DNA of 64,000 bases from Paraclostridium bifermentans (GTDB taxonomy: Bacteria; Bacillota; Clostridia; Peptostreptococcales; Peptostreptococcaceae): positions 868,001 through 932,000 of the forward strand of contig NZ_CP079737.1 in assembly GCF_019916025.1 (NCBI RefSeq), in the 5' to 3' direction. The position numbers and the translations under genes are program-made. The notes below the pieces were generated by a model. That model ran no database searches, was not told where the DNA came from, and saw only the letters and a program-made list of their open reading frames with translations. The first letter of the stretch is position 1. Each line of letters opens with the position of its first letter. Positions 56,894-64,000 of the stretch are shown in pieces.

Positions 56894-57190
56894 TCCTTTT
56901 TTATCTGCAATTAATATCTATAATGTAACAAAATATTAAAAAGTTTACCCATTTAATATATATATTATTATATATAATTTTTAAGAAAAATAAAGCATAA
57001 AATAAAAAGAAAGAAAATTTAATAAAGTTTAAATATATTAAAACTTAAATTAATAATATGAAAGTCGAAAAACACTTTAATTTGTTTGGTTTTAAATAAA
57101 ATGTCTAAAAAAAAAATGAAAATATGAAAGGAAATCATGAGAAAAAAATAGAAATTTTTAATATAATTATTTTTAATTTGGTTTTTATAA
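56894..57190. other. AT-rich divergent gap between aspD and the first histidine kinase
   Basis: About 300 bases, nearly all A/T, with no credible ORF. It must hold promoters for both directions, but no element is convincing. A six-G SD for the kinase overlaps its end. Confidence 0.4.
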
Positions 57191-57202
57191 GTGGGGGGTA
57201 AA

Positions 57203-58348
57203 ATGAAATATAAATGTATTGAGGAAGATATATTAAAATCCTCGCCTACTCCATATATAGTTGGAGAAATATGCAAAACAACAGATAAAAAAAATGTAAT
57301 AAAAATCAATTCTATAAGTGAAACACTAAAAAACATTTTAGCTACGGATGAAACTGAAATAGTAGGCGAAGAAGAATTTCATATTTTAGATGAAAATAAA
57401 AACATAGATATATTTGAGCATATAATAAGTGAAAAAAAAGTAAGTGTTAATATTAAAAATAGTAACTGGAATTTTGAATTAATATCTACAAACTTATATG
57501 ATAATAATTATGTAATTTGGTTTGTTGATAAAAATGAACAAATAGAACATGAGATTAACAATAAAATAAGAGGAGATTTTTTTGCTAATCTATCTCATGA
57601 ACTTAGAACTCCATTAAACATAATTTTTAGTTCGCTTCAGGTTTTAGATTTAAAATTAAATAATATAGAAAAAAAAGAAGATCAATCAATCACAAAATAC
57701 ATAAATATGGCAACTCAAAATACCTACAGATTACTTAAACTAGTAAACAATCTAATTGATTCAAACAAAATAACATCTGGATACTTTGAATATAATCCTC
57801 AAAATTATGATATTGTATATTTTGTAGAAAGCATTTGTCAATCTATAGTAGACTTTGCTAAGCAAAAAAATATAGAAGTTATATTTGATACGGATATAGA
57901 AGAAAAAATAATTTCTTTCGACTTAGATAAAATGGAGCGAATAATATTAAATATATTATCTAATTCAATTAAGTTTACAAAAGAACAAGGAAAAATAGAA
58001 ATTTATATAAGAGAATCAAATAAAATGTTAGAAATAGAAATATCTGATGATGGAATAGGAATACCTCAAAATAAACTGAATTCTATATTTGAAAGATTTA
58101 AACAAGTAGAAAATAATACAATAAGAAGTGGAGAAGGAAGTGGAATAGGTTTATATCTAGTGAAAAGCTTAGTTGACATGCATGGAGGATCTATAGATGT
58201 TGAGAGTGAACTTGGACTTGGAACAACATTTAAGATAAGTATACCTGCCGAATTAGAAGAAGAATATGAATGTAATATAATAGAAAAAAACCTACAAAAT
58301 TCGTATATAGAAAAAATAAAAGTAGAATTTTCTGATATTTATGCATAA
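57203..58348 (+). CDS. Soluble histidine kinase
   Basis: 381 residues, no membrane helix. A short N-terminal sensory region (about 1-115, PAS-like) precedes HisKA with SHELRTPLN (His132) and HATPase_c with N-box NILSNSIKF, G1 DDGIGIP, F-box FERFKQV and G2 GEGSGIGLYLVK. It ends IKVEFSDIYA, a tail shared with the next kinase. No response regulator is nearby, so it is an orphan; orphan kinases of this kind in clostridia often act on Spo0A, which is inference here. G-run SD (57193-57198) before the ATG at 57203. Confidence 0.87.
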   Translation: MKYKCIEEDILKSSPTPYIVGEICKTTDKKNVIKINSISETLKNILATDETEIVGEEEFHILDENKNIDIFEHIISEKKVSVNIKNSNWNFELISTNLYDNNYVIWFVDKNEQIEHEINNKIRGDFFANLSHELRTPLNIIFSSLQVLDLKLNNIEKKEDQSITKYINMATQNTYRLLKLVNNLIDSNKITSGYFEYNPQNYDIVYFVESICQSIVDFAKQKNIEVIFDTDIEEKIISFDLDKMERIILNILSNSIKFTKEQGKIEIYIRESNKMLEIEISDDGIGIPQNKLNSIFERFKQVENNTIRSGEGSGIGLYLVKSLVDMHGGSIDVESELGLGTTFKISIPAELEEEYECNIIEKNLQNSYIEKIKVEFSDIYA

Positions 58349-58355
58349 ACAAAAG

Positions 58356-58387
58356 TCTCGATTACAAATTGTAATCGAGATTTTTGT
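58356..58387 (+). terminator. Terminator between the two kinase genes
   Basis: TCTCGATTAC, 5-nt loop, GTAATCGAGA, TTTTT; flanks AAAAG can extend the stem. Confidence 0.85.
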
Positions 58388-58443
58388 ATTTATTTGCTAT
58401 AATTAAAGTATAAATTCGGTATACAGAATAAGGGGAGATAAAT

Positions 58444-60309
58444 TTGATCGTTCATAGTTATGAAGATGTTTTACAAGTATGCCCTATACCGTATGTATGG
58501 GGAAAACGTATAAGTAACAAAAATGGAAGCTTGGACTATATAATTAAGGGTGGAAATGAATTATTACTAAAAAAAATAAAAATTGAAAGCGAGGATGAGA
58601 TATTAAATAAGGATGTATGTGAGATATTAGGGATATCAAAAGAAGAAATTGAATTATTTGATAAAGTAAGTAATAATAAATTTACAAGATATCAGTATGT
58701 TTGTAATTTAAAAGATATATATAAAGTAACTTTAAATATAGATAAAGATGATAATTTTTATATGTGGTTTCAGGTTTATCATGTAAGTAGTAATTACAAT
58801 TTACTAATTCAAAATAATTTAAAAGCTATAATTTGGACAAAAGATATTAATGGTAGATACATAAAAATCAATAGAAACTTTGAAGAATTAGTAGGCATGC
58901 CTAAGGGGGAAATAATAGGTAAGAAAAATAAAGAACTTGAAATTCACAATGGATTTGAACATATGGAAGAATATGAAAAGCTTATATTAGATAAAAAAGA
59001 AGATGCTATTGAAAAAATAATATTTGAAGATAATAAATGGGTAAGTATTTTTATACATCCTATGATTGATGAAGAGAAAAATGTAATAGGTACATATGGT
59101 TTTAAGATTTATGATTATGTAAATTCAAAAACTCCAATAGGAATAGAAAATAGAAATAAAATGTTAGAAATAATTGTAGATAATTTACCTATACCTATTT
59201 TTTATAAAGATGTACAAGGTGTATATCTGTATTGCAATGAAGCTTTTGGAGAATTGTTAGAATTAGATAGAAAAAAAATAATTGGTAAAAAAGATTATGA
59301 TTTAAATTTAAAAGAAGACAAAATAGTAGAGTATAGAGAAGCTGATAACCAAGTAATCAAACATAAGATTACAAATGTAAATGAAGATTTTATGGAAAGA
59401 AGTTCAGGGGATAAATATGTAGAAATAACTAAAGTTCCTTTATGGGACTATAGAAAAAAAGTAATAGGCGTAATTGGGATTATAATAGACTTAACTCAAA
59501 AGAAAGCCACCGAAAGAGAACTCGAAAAACTTAGGTTAGACTTTTTCTCGAATTTAACTCATGAATTTAGAACTCCATTAAATCTAATATTTTCATCGGT
59601 CCAGTTAATAGACCAAAGTATCCCAAAGATAGAAAAAGGTGACCTTAATATATTAATACGATATCTAAATATAATAGATCAAAATGGTATGCGGCTTTTA
59701 AAGTTAGTAAATAATTTAATTGACTCAACCAGAATTGATTCAGGGTGTGTAGATTATAATCCTCAAAACCAAGATATAATAAGTTTTGTAGAAAATATAT
59801 GTGATTCAGTTGTAGAGTTTAGTAAGTCTCAAAGCATAGAGCTAATATTTGACACTGATCAAGAAGAGAAAATAGTATCTTTTGATAGTGACAAAATGGA
59901 GAGAGTAATACTAAACTTATTATCTAATGCAATAAAATATAATAAGGAAAATGGTCAAATAGATGTAGGTATTAGATGTAATCCAGAACATATAGATATA
60001 AGTGTTAAAGATACTGGAGTAGGAATACCTAAGGATAAAATTAATGATGTATTTGAGAAATTTAAGCAAGTTGATAATAGATTGACTAAAATAAGTGAGG
60101 GCAGTGGAATTGGATTATCAATAGTTAAGTCTTTAGTTGAATTGCATGATGGAACTATAAATGTAAATAGCGAAGTAGGAGTTGGAACAGAGTTTGAAGT
60201 AAAAATTCCAAATCAAATAGTTTTACAAGATTCAAGTAAAAATTCTATTCAAAATGAATCTATTGATATAGACAAAAAAATACAAATAGAGTTTTCTGAT
60301 ATATATTAA
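58444..60309 (+). CDS. PAS-domain soluble histidine kinase
   Basis: 621 residues, no membrane helix. An N-terminal region related to that of the upstream kinase (YEDVLQVCPIPYVWG against CIEEDILKSSPTPYIVG) is followed by two PAS domains (about 120-235 and 265-360), HisKA with THEFRTPLN (His373), and HATPase_c with LLSNAIKY, DTGVGIP, FEKFKQV and GSGIGLSIVK. It ends IQIEFSDIY, like the neighbour. About 240 C-terminal residues align with the first kinase, so the pair arose by duplication. TTG start after GGGGAG. Orphan kinase; signal unknown. Confidence 0.9.
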   Translation: MIVHSYEDVLQVCPIPYVWGKRISNKNGSLDYIIKGGNELLLKKIKIESEDEILNKDVCEILGISKEEIELFDKVSNNKFTRYQYVCNLKDIYKVTLNIDKDDNFYMWFQVYHVSSNYNLLIQNNLKAIIWTKDINGRYIKINRNFEELVGMPKGEIIGKKNKELEIHNGFEHMEEYEKLILDKKEDAIEKIIFEDNKWVSIFIHPMIDEEKNVIGTYGFKIYDYVNSKTPIGIENRNKMLEIIVDNLPIPIFYKDVQGVYLYCNEAFGELLELDRKKIIGKKDYDLNLKEDKIVEYREADNQVIKHKITNVNEDFMERSSGDKYVEITKVPLWDYRKKVIGVIGIIIDLTQKKATERELEKLRLDFFSNLTHEFRTPLNLIFSSVQLIDQSIPKIEKGDLNILIRYLNIIDQNGMRLLKLVNNLIDSTRIDSGCVDYNPQNQDIISFVENICDSVVEFSKSQSIELIFDTDQEEKIVSFDSDKMERVILNLLSNAIKYNKENGQIDVGIRCNPEHIDISVKDTGVGIPKDKINDVFEKFKQVDNRLTKISEGSGIGLSIVKSLVELHDGTINVNSEVGVGTEFEVKIPNQIVLQDSSKNSIQNESIDIDKKIQIEFSDIY

Positions 60310-60310
60310 A

Positions 60311-60358
60311 AAAAGCCTAAATCAAGTATGTAGTAACAATTACTTGATTTAGGCTTTT
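60311..60358. terminator. Bidirectional terminator after the second kinase
   Basis: AAAAGCCTAAATCAAGTA (60311-60328) with TACTTGATTTAGGCTTTT (60341-60358): 18-bp stem, 12-nt loop. It also serves the convergent minus-strand gene. Confidence 0.85.
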
Positions 60359-60364
60359 CTTGTA

Positions 60365-60913
60365 CTAAATTTTTATATTGAGTAAGTAGTATAAGTTGTA
60401 AAAAATTAAATTTATAGAAATAAATTTTAAAACCTTATTAACATACCTTTCACCTTTTGAACTAGTTTTTAATCTGGATAACTTAAAATTAAAACCTAAA
60501 GGGAAAAATAAATCAACACCTTCATACGTGAAAATGTCTAATAATATATGAGAGGCATATCCTAAAAACATACCATATGAGGAACAAATCAATATAATAT
60601 TTTTATCACCTATTAAAACTATTAATTTTAGAAACTCTGATAAAATTAATAAAAATAAAAGACTATGAGTAAATCCTCTATGTTTTGTTCTCTTTGAAAT
60701 AAACTTTGATAAGTGAGGCCATTTTTTACTCATATAAGATTTTCTAGTATCTAAATCAGGTAATAAAGATCCTAAATTAGCAAACTGAAAATAAATAAAA
60801 AAAAGCATTAATTTATATAAAGTATTAAAGTTTTCTAAATATACATTACTAAAAGTAGAAAACGTAAGAGCTGCAATTAAGTATCCTCCAGATGAATGTG
60901 TTTCCTTTGTCAT
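60365..60913 (-). CDS. YdjM-family membrane-bound metal-dependent hydrolase (DUF457)
   Basis: 182 residues, several membrane helices. Family pattern: an N-terminal His (THSSGGYL), GSLLPDLD, KHRGFTHSL and GYASHILLDIFTYEGVDLFFP, which place His and Asp residues for a metal site at the membrane surface, typical of the LexA-regulated YdjM proteins. Minus-strand SD is AAAGGG. No SOS box was seen in front of it. Substrate unknown. Confidence 0.82.
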   Translation of the reverse strand: MTKETHSSGGYLIAALTFSTFSNVYLENFNTLYKLMLFFIYFQFANLGSLLPDLDTRKSYMSKKWPHLSKFISKRTKHRGFTHSLLFLLILSEFLKLIVLIGDKNIILICSSYGMFLGYASHILLDIFTYEGVDLFFPLGFNFKLSRLKTSSKGERYVNKVLKFISINLIFYNLYYLLNIKI

Positions 60914-61089
60914 TAAAATACCCTTTCTAATAATTGGTTATTTAAACCTTATTATATATCAAAAAAAATGAATATGGAATCGAACAAATATAAAAACTTA
61001 ATTTATTTGAAAATAATATACTGTATACAATTTAAAAATATAGCAATTAGTAGTATAATAAAAATGATGGTAAAAAAGGAGGATGCTAA

Positions 61090-62658
61090 ATGGAGAAAGA
61101 AAAAACATGCAATCTATTAAAGCATACTGAAAATTTAAAGTTTAAACTTATAGCGGAAAGTACTATAATAGGTGCGATTGTTGGAGTTACAATAGTACTT
61201 CACAGGATATTATTAGAAAAAGTAACTAATGTATTTATGTGGTTTTACTCTAATAGTAGAGGAAATTTAGTAAATACTATATTGTTATTTGGATTATTAA
61301 TCATAAGTGGATATGTAGTAGGTCTTATGGTAAAAAAGGTACCATTAATTAGTGGTAGTGGTATACCTCAAGTAGAAGGAATACTAATGAAAAAATTAAA
61401 AGGCAGTTGGTTAAGCGTTTTAATAAATAAATTTGTAGGTGGACTTATAGCCTTAGGAGCTGGATTATCTCTAGGAAGAGAGGGTCCTTCTGTTCAAATG
61501 GGAGCTAGTATAGGTGAGGGATTTGCAAAAATATTTAAAAGAGTTAGTGTTGAAGAAAAATATTTAATAACTAGTGGAGCAAGTGCAGGATTAGCAGCAG
61601 CTTTTAATGCTCCTATATCAGGTGTGATGTTTGCCTTAGAGGAAGTTCATAAAAACTTTTCACCATTAGTACTACTTTCTGTTATGGCATCTGCATTAAT
61701 GTCTGATTTTATTACAAAAACATTTTTAGGAGTTGGTAAATCTCTTAATTTTGTAGGTGTTAGAGTATTAGATTTAAAGTATTATTGGTTATTAATAATA
61801 TTAGGTATCATAGTAGGTATAAGTGGTGTTATATTTAATAGCGGAATTTTAAAAACTCAATCTATATTTAAAAAATCAAAATTAAGTACTGAAATAAAAG
61901 TAATAATCCCGTTTTTAATAACAGGCGTTGTGGGATTAACTGCACCAATTTTATTAGGTGGAGGACATGAACTTATAATGTCTTTAGATAAAAGCTCTAT
62001 GACATTAAAAATGCTATTATTATTTTTATTAGTTAAATATTTACTTACATTTGTAGGATTTGGATCAGGAGTTCCAGGAGGGATATTCTTCCCACTATTA
62101 GTATTAGGAGCGTTAATAGGCAATATATTTGGGATAGTAGCAGTTAATGTGTTTGATATTCCTAGCATATATATACTGAACTTTATAATACTTGCTATGG
62201 CAGGAAACTTTGCATCTATAGTAAAAGCTCCTATAACTGGAATTATACTAATATGTGAAATGACAGGAAGTTTTGACCATTTATTATCTCTTGCAATAGT
62301 ATGTATAGTAGCATATGTTACATCAGATTTATTTAAATCAGAACCTATATATGAAAGCTTGCTTGAAAGATGCTTACAGAGCGGAAATGATAAATTTGAA
62401 TCTAACTCATCTAGAAAGAGTTTAATGGAAGTTGCAATTCATTTAGGTTGTGAAATAGAACATAAAAAAATAAAAGATGTAAAATGGCCAGAAAATTGTT
62501 TAATAGTATCTATAACAAGAGGCGGTAAAGAAATAATTCCAAGCGGTGACACTACATTACTCGGAGGGGATTATTTAACGATAATGGCAGATGAAGAAAA
62601 TTCTGCATGTGCTCTAGATTATGTAACAGATTTAACATCTAATATAAAATTATTATAG
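61090..62658 (+). CDS. CLC-type chloride/proton antiporter with C-terminal RCK_C domain
   Basis: 522 residues. Chloride-site motifs GSGIPQVEG (about residue 95), GREGPSVQMG with gating Glu131, and GSGVPGGIFFPLLVLG near residue 330 are intact. ALEEV holds Glu184-Glu185, matching the internal proton glutamate of E. coli ClC-ec1, so an exchanger is likelier than a channel. The last 80 residues form a TrkA_C/RCK_C-like ligand-binding domain (ending LLGGDYLTIMADE). SD AAGGAGG. Roles in acid resistance or anion balance are plausible. Confidence 0.92.
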   Translation: MEKEKTCNLLKHTENLKFKLIAESTIIGAIVGVTIVLHRILLEKVTNVFMWFYSNSRGNLVNTILLFGLLIISGYVVGLMVKKVPLISGSGIPQVEGILMKKLKGSWLSVLINKFVGGLIALGAGLSLGREGPSVQMGASIGEGFAKIFKRVSVEEKYLITSGASAGLAAAFNAPISGVMFALEEVHKNFSPLVLLSVMASALMSDFITKTFLGVGKSLNFVGVRVLDLKYYWLLIILGIIVGISGVIFNSGILKTQSIFKKSKLSTEIKVIIPFLITGVVGLTAPILLGGGHELIMSLDKSSMTLKMLLLFLLVKYLLTFVGFGSGVPGGIFFPLLVLGALIGNIFGIVAVNVFDIPSIYILNFIILAMAGNFASIVKAPITGIILICEMTGSFDHLLSLAIVCIVAYVTSDLFKSEPIYESLLERCLQSGNDKFESNSSRKSLMEVAIHLGCEIEHKKIKDVKWPENCLIVSITRGGKEIIPSGDTTLLGGDYLTIMADEENSACALDYVTDLTSNIKLL

Positions 62659-62731
62659 AATTTTATTGAGTGTAATCACATATATATTAAAAATGTACAA
62701 GGTACAAATTTGATATATGATAGGTGATTGC

Positions 62732-64000
62732 ATGAGAAGAAAAAAGCTTATAATAAATGCAATAATAATGACATTCTCAACTATTATATTTGGATTTATA
62801 TCTATGTTTTTCAGGGTATATTTATCCAAGAAAATAGGACCGGAAGGAATGGGATTGTATCAGCTTATAATGTCTGTATATATTATGGCTGTAACATTTT
62901 CGAGTGCTGGAATCAGAATAGCAATTACAAGGCTTGTTGCAGAACAAGTAGGAAAAGGAAATAACAAGGGTATAAGAACTATAGTAAATAAAGGATGCAT
63001 ATACAGTTTGTTTTTCAGTATAGTAACATCTATTGTGCTTTTTTATGGAGCGGAATATATAGGAAATGTATTTTTAAAAGATGCAAGATCTGTGCTATCT
63101 TTAAAAATATTAGCTTACAGTTTACCGTTTATAGGAATTTCTTCTTGTTTAAGTGGTTACTTTTATGGAGCAAGAGAAGTTGTTAAATCTGTTTCCGCAG
63201 AAATTTTAGAACATTTATTAATGATGGCAATTTCAATAGCAGCTATTACTATATTTGTAGATACTAATATAGAAAACATATGTGCACTTATATGTGTAGG
63301 TATGGCTGTAGGTAATATAGTATCTTGCATATATGCATACATATTGTGTGCACTTAAAACAAGACCATTAAGCAGAACTGTATGTTGTAGTAATTACAAT
63401 GAATGTAGAATTAGTGACATAAGCAAAATAGCATTTCCAATAGCATCAAGTTCATATATCCAAAGTGGACTTAGAACTATAGAAGATATATTAATACCTA
63501 ATGCTCTTAGAATGTCTGGAACTTCAATTTCAGCATCTTTGTCAATATTTGGAATGATAAAAGGTATGGCACTTCCTATAATAAATTTTCCGGCAGTATT
63601 TTTAAGTTCCTTTGCAACTTTGATAATACCAGAAATATCAGAAGCACACTCGTTAAATAGGAATAAAATGGTCAATTTTATAATTTCTAATGTATTTAGA
63701 ATAACATTTATAATATCAATATTTGCATCAGGTGTTTTTATTGCATTTGCAAATGATATAGGAATGGCAGTTTATAGCAATAAAGATATAGGTCCTATAA
63801 TTAGAATTTTAGCCCCAGTAATACCTATAATGTATTTAGAAAGAATAATGGATGGGATTTTAAATTCTTTAAACAAGCAAGTTGCATTGTTAAAAATAAA
63901 TTTGTTTGATATGGTTATTAGAATTCTTATAATATACTTTATAATACCTACAAAGGGCGTAGAAGGGTTTATATTAGTTATATTTGTAAGTAATATTATT
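62732..64000 (+). CDS. spoVB: SpoVB/MurJ-like MOP-superfamily flippase, 3' truncated by window end
   Basis: Reading frame open for 423 codons from the ATG at 62732 to the last base, so the end lies outside. Polytopic: MRRKKLIINAIIMTFSTIIFG, then MFFRVYLSKKIGPEGMGLYQL, the typical opening of the stage V sporulation protein B and polysaccharide flippase family, then about 11 helices. SpoVB of Bacillus is needed for the spore cortex and probably flips a lipid-linked wall precursor. SD AGGTGATT. Family members of about 510-540 residues suggest some 100 residues are missing. Confidence 0.9.
   Translation, partial: MRRKKLIINAIIMTFSTIIFGFISMFFRVYLSKKIGPEGMGLYQLIMSVYIMAVTFSSAGIRIAITRLVAEQVGKGNNKGIRTIVNKGCIYSLFFSIVTSIVLFYGAEYIGNVFLKDARSVLSLKILAYSLPFIGISSCLSGYFYGAREVVKSVSAEILEHLLMMAISIAAITIFVDTNIENICALICVGMAVGNIVSCIYAYILCALKTRPLSRTVCCSNYNECRISDISKIAFPIASSSYIQSGLRTIEDILIPNALRMSGTSISASLSIFGMIKGMALPIINFPAVFLSSFATLIIPEISEAHSLNRNKMVNFIISNVFRITFIISIFASGVFIAFANDIGMAVYSNKDIGPIIRILAPVIPIMYLERIMDGILNSLNKQVALLKINLFDMVIRILIIYFIIPTKGVEGFILVIFVSNII

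Noticed and set aside
62728-63186. Two short plus-strand frames at the start of the last gene
   Set aside because: They are out-of-frame readings of the flippase gene, whose own frame has no stop before the window end.

Overview
The window is a 64 kb chromosomal segment of a very AT-rich, low-GC Gram-positive anaerobe. It resembles the Peptostreptococcaceae (relatives of Clostridioides, Paraclostridium and Romboutsia). This rests on base composition, a Bacillus/Clostridium-type PolC, RNase Y, a ClpP-like TepA next to an FtsK/SpoIIIE translocase, a SpoVB-type flippase, and strong rho-independent terminators after most units. The species is inferred and could not be fixed from sequence alone. 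No prophage, IS element, CRISPR array or rRNA was seen.

Layout. 1-952: end of a PatB/MalY aminotransferase. 1.1-4.8 kb: Fur-boxed YclNOPQ-type siderophore ABC importer. 4.9-12.6 kb: single genes (ABC exporter, GNAT acetyltransferase, PrsA-like foldase, cupin, seven-SH3b glucosaminidase, and a small HEIGH metalloprotease-like protein on the minus strand). 12.7-43.9 kb: the conserved information-processing island known from Bacillus, namely polC, then (after a CPBP protease, three tRNAs and a hydrolase) rimP-nusA-rnpM-ylxQ-infB-rbfA-nrnA-truB-ribF-rpsO, then degV, pnp, ylxY, an M16 peptidase, ymxH, aspartokinase, tepA, ftsK, mnmH, rimO, pgsA, recA and rny. 44-53.6 kb: accessory and metabolic genes (DUF523/DUF1722 protein, a 92-residue unknown, a divergent SF1 helicase, uppP, a tyrosine recombinase-like protein lacking its first catalytic Arg, purB, an APC permease, and a protein with two NUMOD1-like modules). 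53.7-64 kb: alanine carrier convergent with aspartate 4-decarboxylase, two tandem related soluble histidine kinases, a YdjM-like membrane protein, a CLC transporter, and the start of a SpoVB/MurJ-type flippase cut by the window end.

Regulation visible in sequence: two Fur boxes ahead of yclN and one ahead of yclQ; a LexA-type box at the recA start site; an intrinsic-terminator-like hairpin in the rimP-nusA leader; a hairpin in the rpsO leader; and a terminator-shaped hairpin that buries the Shine-Dalgarno of a 50-codon ORF before tepA. Several start regions use G-run Shine-Dalgarno sequences (GGGGG rather than GGAGG).

The points most worth a second look are the 50-codon ORF with the buried SD, a 29-bp palindrome with a consensus -35 in its loop at 52.6 kb, an isolated structured hairpin at 30.6 kb, the NUMOD1-like protein, the degenerate recombinase, and the missing canonical start codon of rny.
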